Source: Saprospiraceae bacterium (lineage in GTDB: Bacteria > Bacteroidota > Bacteroidia > Chitinophagales > Saprospiraceae). From it: DNA of 64,000 bases. How positions within the stretch are numbered: the stretch's first letter is position 1; every line of letters starts with the position of its first letter. Shown here one piece after another: positions 53,702-63,717 of this stretch. The notes under the pieces were generated by a model. It ran no database searches and was not told where the DNA came from. It worked only from the letters and a program-made list of their open reading frames with translations. The stretch covers positions 124,001-188,000 of the forward strand of contig JAHDBJ010000004.1 of NCBI GenBank assembly GCA_020630435.1. The letters are read 5' to 3'. The translations under genes and the position numbers were made by a program.

Positions 53702-54901
53702 ATGAGTAAAGATAAAATAGGTTTTGGTTCTCTTTGTGTCCACGAAATTAAAAGCAAGCAAGCTGTCCGACCACATCAACTGCCCATTTTTGCAACTTCC
53801 TCTTTTGAATTTGATACTATTCATCAAGGGATAGATATATTCACAGGAAAAGAACAAGGACACGTTTATAGTCGTTATGGCAATCCCACGATGGAATTAG
53901 TGGCTGAGAAAATTGCTCGTATGGAATCCTATGGATTGGAGACTGAAGCAAAAGCAATCTTAGTCAGTTCAGGGATGTCTGCTATTAGTACGGTCTTACT
54001 TGCCCTTTTACAACAGGGAGATAAAATTTTGACGCAAGGAAATCTTTATGGCGGTACGAGCGAATTGATGCTTAAGGTATTTTCCCCCTTTGGTATTGAG
54101 CCTATTATGATAGACCTTCAAGATCTTAACCTTGTAGAAGAGACCCTCCGTCAACATCCAGCTATTAAGGTATTGTATTTTGAAACGCCTGCTAACCCTA
54201 CGATGGCTTGTGTAGATATGGAAGCACTTTCAAAACTCGCTCAAGCGTATGGTGTAAAAACAATCTGTGATAATACGTTTTGCACGCCTTATCTTCAACA
54301 GCCTTTTCGATTTGGTGTAGATTATGTGATTCATTCTACTACAAAATTTTTAAATGGTCATGGTAATTCTATCGCTGGAGTGATTGTAGGTACGGATATT
54401 GATTTTATGGAGCAGAAGGTTTGGACGGTTATGAAATTAGCTGGTACAAATTGTAATCCTTTTGATGCTTGGATGATCAATAATGGAATGAAGACTTTAG
54501 AAATCCGCATGGATCGGCATTCCCAAAATGCGATGGCTGTAGCAGAATTTTTAGCACAGCACCCTAAAGTTGAACGAGTTAATTACAATGGTTTGGTTTC
54601 CCATCCAGACCATGAATTAGCCAAGAAGCAAATGAGGGATTTTGGAGGAATGTTGAGTTTTGAATTAGAAGGTGGGTTAGAAGCAGGGAAAGCATTTATG
54701 AATAAGATACAATTTTGTACGCTTGCTCCTACACTTGGCGATGTAGATACGCTTATCCTTCATCCTGCTTCGATGTCGCATCTGAAAATCCCTAGGGAAA
54801 TTCGTTTGAGAAATGGTATTACGGATGGTCTAATCCGTTTATCTGTCGGAATTGAAACGATTGGCGATTTGATTGGAGATTTAGAGCAGGCAATTGGATA
54901 A
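53702..54901 (+). CDS. PLP-dependent methionine gamma-lyase/cystathionine gamma-lyase-like enzyme
   Basis: The Cys/Met-metabolism PLP family is evident: YSRYGNPTMELVAEKIARME near the N-terminus, SSGMSAISTVLLALLQQGD, and the Schiff-base Lys in DYVIHSTTKFLNGHG (about 215). The C-terminal block reads PASMSHLKIPREIRLRNGITDGLIRLSVGIE. The 399 residues and the Met-gamma-lyase-like N-terminus suggest methionine gamma-lyase, which splits methionine to methanethiol, ammonia and 2-oxobutanoate. Cystathionine gamma-lyase or synthase cannot be excluded. The beta-lactamase-like gene follows 27 bases later on the same strand. Confidence 0.9.
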   Translation: MSKDKIGFGSLCVHEIKSKQAVRPHQLPIFATSSFEFDTIHQGIDIFTGKEQGHVYSRYGNPTMELVAEKIARMESYGLETEAKAILVSSGMSAISTVLLALLQQGDKILTQGNLYGGTSELMLKVFSPFGIEPIMIDLQDLNLVEETLRQHPAIKVLYFETPANPTMACVDMEALSKLAQAYGVKTICDNTFCTPYLQQPFRFGVDYVIHSTTKFLNGHGNSIAGVIVGTDIDFMEQKVWTVMKLAGTNCNPFDAWMINNGMKTLEIRMDRHSQNAMAVAEFLAQHPKVERVNYNGLVSHPDHELAKKQMRDFGGMLSFELEGGLEAGKAFMNKIQFCTLAPTLGDVDTLILHPASMSHLKIPREIRLRNGITDGLIRLSVGIETIGDLIGDLEQAIG

Positions 54902-54928
54902 AATATTTCTTTTATCCAGAAAACAAGC

Positions 54929-55939
54929 ATGAAAAATATAGAAAATAAAGTTCAACATTTTCTTAGCAACTTCTATCCTAACACGGAAATAGCCTTAGGA
55001 TATATCGTTTCAGGTAAGGTCTATTTTAAAGGATTCCTTAAGACAGATAGATCGATTAAAATAATTAAAAATTCGACTCGTTTATTTGAAATCGGTTCAA
55101 TTACTAAGGTTTTTACTAGCAACATTTTAGCACAGCTCCTAATAGAAGGGAAGACAACAAAAGATACTTTTATTGCTGATATTTTATCTATAAAAAGCCT
55201 AAAACGCAGCAAAATCACTCTCGAACAATTAGCCAATCATACTTCAGGTCTTCCCAGACTACCCGACAACTTTTATACCATCAAAAATTATGATAAACAT
55301 AATCCTTATAAAAGTTATGATGAGACAGCTTTAATCGATTTTTTTCAAAATCATCTAGTCCAACCCCCCATAGAGAATAGAGCCTTTTTATATTCAAATT
55401 TGGGTTCAGGAATACTTGGATATGTACTTTCTAAGATAGAAAATAAATCCTTTCACCAAGTCGTCCATCAAAGAATCTTTGAGCCACTTAAGATGAATGA
55501 TTCATATTTTGGAATGAACACTAAGAAAAATAGTGTTATTGGTCTCAATAAAGATGGTCAAGTAGCTGATAATTGGGAAGGTGGTATTTTAAGTGGTGGT
55601 ATCGGTATTACGTCTTCCGTAAAAGATATGAGTAAGTTTATGATTCATATTTTGGATAAAAAGAATAAGGTTTCAACTCTCCAATTAGCTAAAACTTACC
55701 CTATTGAAGAAAATCATTCTATTGGATTGGGTTGGGGTATCAGAGATTTACCAGATGGTACAAAGTCTTATAATCATGGAGGTGGAAGCGATGGATATAG
55801 TTGTTATATGAAGTTGCATAGAGCCTCTCAAAGTGGAGTTATCTTACTTTCGAATATTTCTGCTTTTCATAAATGTGCTTCGCAAGTTAATGACCTAGTG
55901 AGTCAATTGAGAGAAGGTATACGAAAACACCATAATTAA
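54929..55939 (+). CDS. Serine beta-lactamase-like hydrolase (class C/esterase fold)
   Basis: The three active-site motifs of penicillin-recognising enzymes are present: S-x-x-K in GSITK (Ser57, Lys60), Y-S-N in FLYSNLGSG (about 153), and HGGG near 283 in place of KTG. The HGG version is frequent in esterases and D-aminopeptidases of this family as well as class C beta-lactamases. No signal peptide is visible, so it may act in the cytoplasm or be a surface protein exported another way. The preceding gene is the PLP lyase. A 277-bp AT-rich gap without visible features follows before the GH16 gene. Confidence 0.88.
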   Translation: MKNIENKVQHFLSNFYPNTEIALGYIVSGKVYFKGFLKTDRSIKIIKNSTRLFEIGSITKVFTSNILAQLLIEGKTTKDTFIADILSIKSLKRSKITLEQLANHTSGLPRLPDNFYTIKNYDKHNPYKSYDETALIDFFQNHLVQPPIENRAFLYSNLGSGILGYVLSKIENKSFHQVVHQRIFEPLKMNDSYFGMNTKKNSVIGLNKDGQVADNWEGGILSGGIGITSSVKDMSKFMIHILDKKNKVSTLQLAKTYPIEENHSIGLGWGIRDLPDGTKSYNHGGGSDGYSCYMKLHRASQSGVILLSNISAFHKCASQVNDLVSQLREGIRKHHN

Positions 55940-56228
55940 TTACACATTTAATTTATACTCTAAGAATAAATATTAAGCAATATTACATTGACTAATATAG
56001 TAAAACAGATAGTATTAAGTGATAAAATAAAAGCTTTTTAATACTATAATTTACTGTTAATAACATATCTATACATATAAATTAGAATTTCTTTTAGCGA
56101 CCAGAAGGGAAAAAAGTTTTTTAGTTTTTTCATTTACTGCATTAATTTCAAGCATTGATATTAAAAGTACTCTCACTCAAGAGACTTCGTATCAACCTAA
56201 GTTCAATAACTTAATAATGAATAATATA

Positions 56229-58418
56229 ATGAAAAATGTTACTTTAATTTCACTTCTTTTATGCTCTATATTCCTATTTGGACAATCTAAACTTGATTAC
56301 AATCCTTCTGATTGGAGTTATCATTTTGTTGATGATTTTGACACCTATAATAATAATATAGATAATCTAATTATTTCCGATCGATATAGTACTCGATCTT
56401 CTAGTTGTAAAGAACCAGAAAAAGGCTTTCTTCGTGGTTATGAAAATATTTCTATTGATCCTACTAATAATTATTTGGTTATGTCTGTTACTCCCGAACA
56501 ATCGCCTCCTGATTGTGGTGCTGCAAATTATAAAGGATCTAGGCTTTTTTCAAATATAAAAGTATCTCCCAGTCCATGTCATTGGATAGATGACGGTTTA
56601 CAATATGGGATTTTTGAAATACGAGCAAAACTTCCATCAAAGAATGGTACAATCTCTGCTTGGTGGACATATAATGCAATTGAAGAACTTGATATTTTTG
56701 AGTTTATTAAAAGGGATGGACCAACAAGTGATTATTTCCAAACTAATTTCCATGATTGGACTGGTGGTATAGAAAATTTCGATAATGATGGATATATCCC
56801 AATAGCTGATCATCAAGGCATTCATTATAACTGTCCTAGGAAGCATACATTTACTAGAAATTTAAGTAATGAATTTCATACTTATACTATGGTTTGGACA
56901 CCAAGTCAGATTTCATACTTCATAGATGGTCGTGAATTAAGAACTGAAACAAGGCTTCCTGTTTGGATATGTCCAACTGAATTTGTACTTAGTCATCGAA
57001 AGGTCCAATCTACTTCGAGTTTAACTTATTCTGAATTTATTATTGATTATATCAGAATTGGTCATCAAACTTCTTTGGATGCTCAATATATGTATGACTA
57101 TGATAATAAGATTCTTTCAGAAGAACATGATGTTTTTTGCCAAGTTAATGCCCTTGATGCTGATAGTTTTGGAGACAATGTATTCTTCAGAAATAGGTCT
57201 ACAAATTGGATGGAACATTATTACAACCCTGGTAATGGTTGGGTACATGGTCCTTTGCCCAAAAACAATATCAACTGGAAGGTAAATGGCGATTTGGCTG
57301 TAGTAGATGAAGGGAATCAAGTGTTTTATCGAGGACAAGATGGTCGTCTTCAAAACTACTGGTATAATGGTAAATGGCATCATGATTATATAGATGACAA
57401 TTGGAGAACCAGTAGGTTTAAAGTTTCAAGTAATTGTGGTGCTTTGGACATTGGGAAAAACCGAATCTTTTATAGAGGTACAGATAACATCATGAAGTAT
57501 TTTGAATGGAATGGTAATGATTGGATTTCTAATGAAATGCCGATTTCAGATTTTAAGTGGTTAGTCGATGGTGATATAGCCGTTTCACCAGAAGGAAATC
57601 AGGTATTTTATAGAGGACAAGATGGTCGTCTTCAAAACTACTGGTATAATGGCGAATGGCATCATGGCTATATAGACTTTCCATGGTATCCCTTAAATCA
57701 AAAGGTATCAAGTGCTTGTGGATCAATAGCTTTAGGGAACGGTCGTGTCTTTTATCGGGGTCAAAATGACAAAATGCATCTATATACCTATACCGCTTCT
57801 GGATGGGAACATTCTATTTTACCCTTAGAATTAGAAATTGAAAAAGTAACAGGAGATATTGATATTGCCCCCGATGGAAAAGTATTTTACAGAGGAGCAG
57901 ATTTTAAAATCCAAATGTATTACGAAGAGAAAGGTCATTGGTATCATATGTGGGTCAATGAAACAGAAACAACTAGCAAAGAGTTGATTAATGACTGTTC
58001 ACCAATTATAATAAAAAACAATAATGTGCTTTTTTACAGTAATTCATTATCAGCTCCTTATACATATAATAAAAAAGCATCTTCAGGTCAAATTATTGAT
58101 CCTGAATGTACTGTAGATGTCTCTACCAATCTTCATAGACATATAGAATTTGAAAAGAAGGATCGATACATAGAAACGGATATTCATATTTCACCTAATC
58201 CAGTTACTGATCAGTTTACTATAAAATGGGAAAATATGCTAAACAATTCGGATATGGAATTTACGATATTCGATGCAACAGGGAAATCAATTAAATCACG
58301 AACAACAAAAGGATGTTATCAAACTGAATTTGACCTATCAGGATTTCCAAATGGAATTTATTTATTACAAATTAAAAATGAACAAAAACTAGAAATTATA
58401 AAACTAATTAAACTATAG
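56229..58418 (+). CDS. Secreted GH16-like glycoside hydrolase with lectin-like propeller and T9SS tail
   Basis: I chose the second ATG (56229, MKNVTLISLLLCSIFLFG) because it gives a standard signal peptide, while the frame also allows 56217. Numbering from 56217, the GH16 domain spans about 30-290, with the catalytic ELDIFE at 157-162 (ExDxxE form) and later YTMVWTPSQISYFIDG. GH16 enzymes cut beta-1,3/1,4-glucans, agar, porphyran or carrageenan. Residues about 300-630 are seven repeats of the VFYRGQDGRLQNYW type, resembling the seven-bladed PLL/tectonin-like lectin fold. The end (about 655-733) is a T9SS domain (ISPNPVTDQFTIKW). It is probably exported to digest and bind polysaccharide. Confidence 0.87.
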   Translation: MKNVTLISLLLCSIFLFGQSKLDYNPSDWSYHFVDDFDTYNNNIDNLIISDRYSTRSSSCKEPEKGFLRGYENISIDPTNNYLVMSVTPEQSPPDCGAANYKGSRLFSNIKVSPSPCHWIDDGLQYGIFEIRAKLPSKNGTISAWWTYNAIEELDIFEFIKRDGPTSDYFQTNFHDWTGGIENFDNDGYIPIADHQGIHYNCPRKHTFTRNLSNEFHTYTMVWTPSQISYFIDGRELRTETRLPVWICPTEFVLSHRKVQSTSSLTYSEFIIDYIRIGHQTSLDAQYMYDYDNKILSEEHDVFCQVNALDADSFGDNVFFRNRSTNWMEHYYNPGNGWVHGPLPKNNINWKVNGDLAVVDEGNQVFYRGQDGRLQNYWYNGKWHHDYIDDNWRTSRFKVSSNCGALDIGKNRIFYRGTDNIMKYFEWNGNDWISNEMPISDFKWLVDGDIAVSPEGNQVFYRGQDGRLQNYWYNGEWHHGYIDFPWYPLNQKVSSACGSIALGNGRVFYRGQNDKMHLYTYTASGWEHSILPLELEIEKVTGDIDIAPDGKVFYRGADFKIQMYYEEKGHWYHMWVNETETTSKELINDCSPIIIKNNNVLFYSNSLSAPYTYNKKASSGQIIDPECTVDVSTNLHRHIEFEKKDRYIETDIHISPNPVTDQFTIKWENMLNNSDMEFTIFDATGKSIKSRTTKGCYQTEFDLSGFPNGIYLLQIKNEQKLEIIKLIKL
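57331..57652 (+). repeat. Identical 40-bp copies inside the propeller repeats
   Basis: The 40 bases at 57331-57370 recur unchanged at 57613-57652, offset 282 bases (94 codons, two propeller blades). Other blades are related only at the protein level, so these two blades are a recent duplication or have been kept alike by gene conversion. Confidence 0.8.
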
Positions 58419-58430
58419 TTTCAATCACTA

Positions 58431-58464
58431 ACTAAGAACTCTAATGCCCATTAGAGTTCTTAGT
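58431..58464. terminator. Bidirectional hairpin terminator
   Basis: A perfect 15-bp stem (58431-58445 with 58450-58464) has a GCCC loop. It lies between the convergent GH16 gene and the sensor-kinase gene. T-runs are weak on both sides. Confidence 0.75.
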
Positions 58465-58506
58465 TTAGTTAGTCGGTATAATTATGATGGAGTACTCTTA
58501 CTTTAT

Positions 58507-61488
58507 TTATAAAACTACCTCTTTCATCGTTTCTTTTATTCGAAATGGAGGCATTGAAATTACAATTTTAGTTCCTTGTGCAACACCATTTTCAAATTTA
58601 TCTATGATCTCTAATTTCATTTTTGTTTTATGGATCGAGTTTAATAGATTAATTCTATCTTTTGAGTTTTGTACTCCAGTAGATTTGTGTTTTTTACGTC
58701 GTCTCTTCTGATTTAGTTCAGCTGCTTTCTTTCTTCCAACTCCATTATCTTCAATAATACAATCCATTTGACTGTCTTTTTTCAGAAATTCTATTGTGAT
58801 AGAGCCATCTTTTTTACGATGTCGTACACCGTGTAAAACTGCATTTTCTACAAATGGTTGGATAAGACTTGGAGGAATCAACCATTCATATTTATTGATT
58901 TCTGCAGAAACTTTTATTTCATATTCAAAAAGGTCACTAAATCTTAATTTTTCTAATTTTAGATACGTATTTAATGTTTCTAACTCGTCGTGAAGTGGTA
59001 TGAATTCTCTCTTAGAATTTTCTAAAATATTTCGCATCAAAGAAGAGAATAAGGCGAGGTATATTGCTGCATTTTTTTTATCATTAACTGTAATAAAATA
59101 CTGAATGCTATTCATAGCATTGTACATAAAATGAGGATTCATCTGTCTTCTAAGTCCCTTCAATTCAGCATCTAATGTCCTCCTTGCTACAGCTTCTCTT
59201 TTTTGTTGCCGTCTCAAAAAATATTTAAACAAAAAATAAAAAATAAATATGAGGAATATGAGACATAATATACGAAAATATAGTTTCTCTGTAAAATGTT
59301 GTTGGATTGTAAAATTAAACTCTTGGGGTGCATGATTCCATATATTGTCTTTATTTTTGGAGAGTAATTTAAATGTATAATCTCCATAAGGTAAATTAGT
59401 ATACTGAACAGATTTATTTATTGTCTCTACCCATTCTTGGTCTAATCCTTCTAACTTATAGCGATATATAATATTTTGAGTTGTATTAAAATAAGTACTT
59501 TTATAGTCGATAGAGATAGAGTTTTGATTTGAACTTAAACTTACGCCATTCGTCTGGATAAGAGAATCTTTCCCTTGTAATCGTAGTCCCTTTATTTCCA
59601 CGATTGGTGTAATGGAGTCTAAGGATACTGCTGTAGATGGAAAGTAAACGACTCCATTATCTGTAGCTAGCCAAATTTTCCCCATTGCCTTTTTTATATC
59701 ATTTATTGCTTCAGAGGGCAAGCCATGATCTGTTGTAATTCCCGTAATAGATCTTATAATTAACTGTTCATCAATATATTCATAAATAATTTTATTTAAA
59801 CCTTTATTTGAACCTACCCATAAGGTAGAATCGTTTTCGATATATACTTTTTTGACTTGATTACTATTCAATCCATCTTCTTTTGTAATCTGTCTTATTC
59901 TATTCTTTTTCCATACCAGAATCCCCTCTCCTTTTATAGAAAAAAAGAGTAAATTATTTTTTTCATCTTCCGATATACTAGTAACACGTGAACCAAAAAG
60001 AGGATCTAAATTTGATAAAGATTCTATATTATCATCTCTATATCTAAAAATACCATTAAGTGTTCCCACCCAAATATCCCCCTTATTATCTTCATGAAGG
60101 CTAAAGACCCGCTTAAATCGATTATCTTTAATTGTTTTGTATACGTCTCCTTTTTTTGAATCAAAGAAAGACAAACCATTACTAAGACCAAGGAGGATAT
60201 CGGAGTTTCTGAGTTTTAATAGTGCTTTAGCGCCTAGTGTTATAGCATAAAATTTATTTGTATTTCGCTTAAAATCATAAACATACCCCATAGAAAGATA
60301 GGCTTTGCCATCTCCCATATACGCTATATTATATATTTCTACATTTCTTGGACTTCTTACCCTATTTGTAAGTTTTAATGTACTACTATCAATACTAAAC
60401 AACTTTCCTGTTGAAGTACCACATAAAAGTACTCTGTCACTCCCTGCTATACACATTATTTTAGAAGTTTCATTTTCTTTCTCTTTAAAATAACGAATTT
60501 CTGCATTTGGCACCATATAGACTCCGTTATCTAAAGTAGCTATCCAAACATGGTTTTCTCTATCTTGAATAACATCTGTAGTAGATAAATTATCTAATAT
60601 TTTTATAGGTGTTTGTGTAAAATCTCCTTCAGGATAAAAAAGAATACCACCACCATTCAACAAGCCCAACCAAATATTACCAGCCCTATCTTCCAAAATT
60701 GAATGAATAGCAGTACTATATTCTTTGACTAGAATAATTTCCTTTCCGTCGGCTTTATAAAGTTTTCCTTTATAGATTATTAATTTTGTTCCATCTTTTT
60801 TCACATAATATCTTATTCTAATGCTCTTTATTTTACCTGTATAGGTTAAAGGCAATTTTTTTTTGACATTTTGAATAAAAAACTTAAGTTCTTTTTCTGA
60901 CGCTTGTATTCTCCCATTTATATTTTCAAAAAATACTTTTTCTGTAATTATACTAGCGTCTAAAATAAGTATAGTAGAACTGTCCAACCTTATTTCTCCA
61001 TTTGTATTGGTATCAGGCTCCCCTTTATAAATTCTATCTCCTTGATAAGATACATAGTATATGCCTTCATTTTTACGAAAACCTAGGTTAATACTAACTT
61101 CTTGTCTAAAAAAAGAATCAATGTGTGGCGTTGGTTTTATAGTATAAAACTGATTATTTTCATAATAATTAATTCCATTATAAAATGTATTAAACCACAA
61201 TCGACCATCATAATCTTCATAGATTCTGAATAGTGTATTACTGCATAATCCGTCTTTGGTAGAATAAGTTCTAAACTCATTTCCATCATAAGTACTAATA
61301 CCATTATCTGTTGCAAACCAAATATTTCCTCGTTTATCTTGGTGCATATCGTATACCTGCGAACTAAATAATCCTTCTTTAGTCGTAAAGTTTTTATAGA
61401 CAACATTCTGCGCTTTTATAGCTAAACTAGATATAAAAACAAAAACAAAGACGAATCCTTGTAATAAGATAAATCGAATTCTAGACAT
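58507..61488 (-). CDS. Propeller-sensor histidine kinase (Reg_prop, Y_Y_Y, LytS-type kinase)
   Basis: The ATG at 61488 (MSRIRFILLQGFVFVFVFIS) gives a proper signal peptide, and the longer frame starts at 61509. The periplasmic part holds many two-component-regulator propeller repeats (GNIWFATDNGISTYDG, GDIWVGTLNGIFRY, STLWVGSNKGLNKI, GKIWLATDNGVVYF). A Y_Y_Y domain (YRYKLEGLDQEWVE) and one membrane helix (FRILCLIFLIFIFYFLFKYFL) follow. The cytoplasmic kinase is of the His_kinase/LytS type, with the phosphoacceptor in RQMNPHFMYNAMNSIQ and an HATPase with DNGVGRKKA. It probably senses polysaccharide breakdown or envelope signals. No LytTR response regulator is adjacent. Confidence 0.93.
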   Translation of the reverse strand: MSRIRFILLQGFVFVFVFISSLAIKAQNVVYKNFTTKEGLFSSQVYDMHQDKRGNIWFATDNGISTYDGNEFRTYSTKDGLCSNTLFRIYEDYDGRLWFNTFYNGINYYENNQFYTIKPTPHIDSFFRQEVSINLGFRKNEGIYYVSYQGDRIYKGEPDTNTNGEIRLDSSTILILDASIITEKVFFENINGRIQASEKELKFFIQNVKKKLPLTYTGKIKSIRIRYYVKKDGTKLIIYKGKLYKADGKEIILVKEYSTAIHSILEDRAGNIWLGLLNGGGILFYPEGDFTQTPIKILDNLSTTDVIQDRENHVWIATLDNGVYMVPNAEIRYFKEKENETSKIMCIAGSDRVLLCGTSTGKLFSIDSSTLKLTNRVRSPRNVEIYNIAYMGDGKAYLSMGYVYDFKRNTNKFYAITLGAKALLKLRNSDILLGLSNGLSFFDSKKGDVYKTIKDNRFKRVFSLHEDNKGDIWVGTLNGIFRYRDDNIESLSNLDPLFGSRVTSISEDEKNNLLFFSIKGEGILVWKKNRIRQITKEDGLNSNQVKKVYIENDSTLWVGSNKGLNKIIYEYIDEQLIIRSITGITTDHGLPSEAINDIKKAMGKIWLATDNGVVYFPSTAVSLDSITPIVEIKGLRLQGKDSLIQTNGVSLSSNQNSISIDYKSTYFNTTQNIIYRYKLEGLDQEWVETINKSVQYTNLPYGDYTFKLLSKNKDNIWNHAPQEFNFTIQQHFTEKLYFRILCLIFLIFIFYFLFKYFLRRQQKREAVARRTLDAELKGLRRQMNPHFMYNAMNSIQYFITVNDKKNAAIYLALFSSLMRNILENSKREFIPLHDELETLNTYLKLEKLRFSDLFEYEIKVSAEINKYEWLIPPSLIQPFVENAVLHGVRHRKKDGSITIEFLKKDSQMDCIIEDNGVGRKKAAELNQKRRRKKHKSTGVQNSKDRINLLNSIHKTKMKLEIIDKFENGVAQGTKIVISMPPFRIKETMKEVVL

Positions 61489-61613
61489 ATGATTTTCACT
61501 AAATTCCATATATACACTATATTGTACTAAAACGAAGTTAAATCATTTTATATTAGTTTACTATTTTAAGCAACGAATGTTTCAAGACTTAAAAGTCGAT
61601 TGAATGTATTATT

Positions 61614-61645
61614 TAAAAAGAGCCATATCAAAATGATACAGCTCT
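61614..61645 (-). terminator. Intrinsic terminator of the PKD/T9SS gene
   Basis: AGAGC and TATCA pair with TGATA and GCTCT around a 2-by-2 internal loop at 61619-61645. The T-run (five bases, minus strand) lies at 61618-61614. It is about 37 bases after the stop of the PKD gene. Confidence 0.7.
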
Positions 61646-61681
61646 CAATCTATAACCCAATAATTAATATACTTCTAACAT

Positions 61682-63520
61682 CTACTGTATTATCAATTTT
61701 TTGACTTCTTCAAAACCATTAGAAGTCGAAATATTTACAAAATAAATTCCTCCAGAAAGATGTGTTGTATCAAATGTTTTTGTTGATAAATCTTCGCCTG
61801 ATGAGATTAAATCATGGTAGACTATCTGACCATTTACATTAAATACTTTTATCGTTACATTTTCTGTATATTGTTCTACCCCTGATAACTTCCAACTTCC
61901 AACTGACGGATTCGGAAATATTATTAAATCTGTATTTCCAAATCTTTTAGTAGATTTTTTGGATATGATAGTATTGACGTTTTCACAGTACGTCGTTTCA
62001 CATTTATTTCCATCAGCATCAATAGCAAAAACCCGAAGGCATACTTTATATATTCCTCCTTCTTTATATTCATGACTAGGGTTAAATTCTTTAGAATAAT
62101 TTCCATCTCCAAAACTCCAAACTACATAGTATACGGATGTTCCTGAACCTGTTTCAATATTACTAGAAAAAGAGCCTTCGGTATTCGTATACCCTTGATA
62201 GCCTATATCAACAGAGATAATCTCACAAGGACAGTCTTTTTCAATTGCGATATTTTTCTTAGAAGTGGCTTTCCCACATCCATTCAAAACGACTAATTGA
62301 GTAAAGAATGATGTTTCCTCATCAGGAAGCAAAAACTCGACACAAACTGAAGGCGAGTTTAGGTCTCCTTCTACAATTTGCCAATCAATATCCTGATCTA
62401 AAGTCCAATAGAAATCCCCTATTACACCTTCTGGTGCGTCTAAGCATAAGTATACTTTTTCACCTTCTTTACAAATATCACCTCCTAGTGTGTAAGTATA
62501 ATCTGCTGTAGGACAAGCGATGTAGACCCATTCAATAAATGTTGTTTCATCTGTAGTACCATTACAAGAATTACTTAAAGCGATCATCACTTTATACCAT
62601 TTACCACATTCTATGGCCATTAATTCATTCATATTTAAAACAGATATTTCATTAAATGTTTCCAAATATTGCGCCCCCGAAGAAAACATACCTGCTGATT
62701 CACCCTCTCCCTCGACTTCCTTTACAAACACAAGCATATTGTCATATCCTGAACTTCCTGTTGCGTCAATAACAAACTCCTTTGGCGAACAATAAGATGG
62801 TTTAATCGGTGCTATGTCAATTACTAGATCTTCACAAGCAATAAGCTCAAACTTATCTAACAAGGTAAAGCTACTAACGATTGGTTCATCTAAGCATGGG
62901 CTGCTAAGAGAAGACGAATTTCTAAGCCAAAGTTGTTTAAAATCCTTTTCTGGTGTAAATGTTAATGTCTCATAATTCCATTGATTTGCCCCTGATGGAT
63001 TCGTATATGTCATTAATACCTGATCCCCTCCTGTAATTTCAGGCGTATCAGAGGTAGGGTCTGATGCACAATTGCTAATTTCAGAATATTGATTGACTCT
63101 ATCGTTTGAAAGCACCCATTCTACTTTATATAAGTCACAGCCTATATTAAACCGCTCCCAACGCATAGCATATTTTATTTTATACGTTTTTCCTATTTCA
63201 AAATCATATTCAAGTGCAATTCCCTCAGAAGCATTGTTGAATCCACAACCAAGAGAGTTATGTATCTGCGAGTACATTTGTACGAATCGATTCCCTTGAT
63301 AAGCCGTACCTAGCTCTAGACCATCAGCCTCCCATGATGTCAAAGTCGAAGCACTTCCATTGATATTGATCCAATTGTTGAAACAACCATCATAAAATGA
63401 TTTTTCATCATCACAACTTGAACCATGTTCAAAATCTTCTGTCAATATTACTTGTGCTGTAATTGTAGTTAAGCTAATCATACTAATTAGCATTACGAAT
63501 ATATATGTTTTATAATTCAT
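61682..63520 (-). CDS. Secreted PKD-domain protein with T9SS tail, 612 aa
   Basis: A signal peptide (to ITAQ, about residue 22) is followed by a beta-sandwich domain (about 24-230) with many Cys, possibly disulfide-bonded or carbohydrate-binding. A middle beta-rich part comes next, then a PKD domain (WSFGDGNYSKEFNPSHEYKE, about 450-520), then a T9SS sorting domain (IFPNPSVGSWKLSG ... GGIYFVNISTSNG). No catalytic motif is seen, so it is probably an adhesion or ligand-binding surface protein. It is transcribed leftwards towards the propeller sensor kinase gene, with a terminator between. Confidence 0.82.
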   Translation of the reverse strand: MNYKTYIFVMLISMISLTTITAQVILTEDFEHGSSCDDEKSFYDGCFNNWININGSASTLTSWEADGLELGTAYQGNRFVQMYSQIHNSLGCGFNNASEGIALEYDFEIGKTYKIKYAMRWERFNIGCDLYKVEWVLSNDRVNQYSEISNCASDPTSDTPEITGGDQVLMTYTNPSGANQWNYETLTFTPEKDFKQLWLRNSSSLSSPCLDEPIVSSFTLLDKFELIACEDLVIDIAPIKPSYCSPKEFVIDATGSSGYDNMLVFVKEVEGEGESAGMFSSGAQYLETFNEISVLNMNELMAIECGKWYKVMIALSNSCNGTTDETTFIEWVYIACPTADYTYTLGGDICKEGEKVYLCLDAPEGVIGDFYWTLDQDIDWQIVEGDLNSPSVCVEFLLPDEETSFFTQLVVLNGCGKATSKKNIAIEKDCPCEIISVDIGYQGYTNTEGSFSSNIETGSGTSVYYVVWSFGDGNYSKEFNPSHEYKEGGIYKVCLRVFAIDADGNKCETTYCENVNTIISKKSTKRFGNTDLIIFPNPSVGSWKLSGVEQYTENVTIKVFNVNGQIVYHDLISSGEDLSTKTFDTTHLSGGIYFVNISTSNGFEEVKKLIIQ

Positions 63521-63650
63521 TTCGAATGAGTTTAAAAGTTATAAAATTCCCTTAGAATAGGATTGGTCTTTTTCGTCATAGTCGGCATTTTATGACTTTG
63601 GAGGGATTTAATGAGAGCAATTAAAGTAGAGTGATTTTATTTTGTTTTTT

Positions 63651-63701
63651 GAATATTTTCCAAAACCAATTCTATTATAGAACTGGTTTTGGAAAATATT
63701 C
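63651..63701. terminator. 23-bp hairpin just after the stop of the edge gene
   Basis: The arm 63651-63673 pairs with 63679-63701 along 23 positions with one mismatch (G-U in one orientation) and a 5-base loop ATTAT. It begins 16 bases after the stop of the minus-strand gene at the right edge. Read in that direction, the stem is followed by AAAAAACAAAA rather than a T-run, so it may be a 3'-end stabiliser or attenuator rather than a standard intrinsic terminator. Confidence 0.6.
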
Positions 63702-63717
63702 AACTATAATTTTTTAA

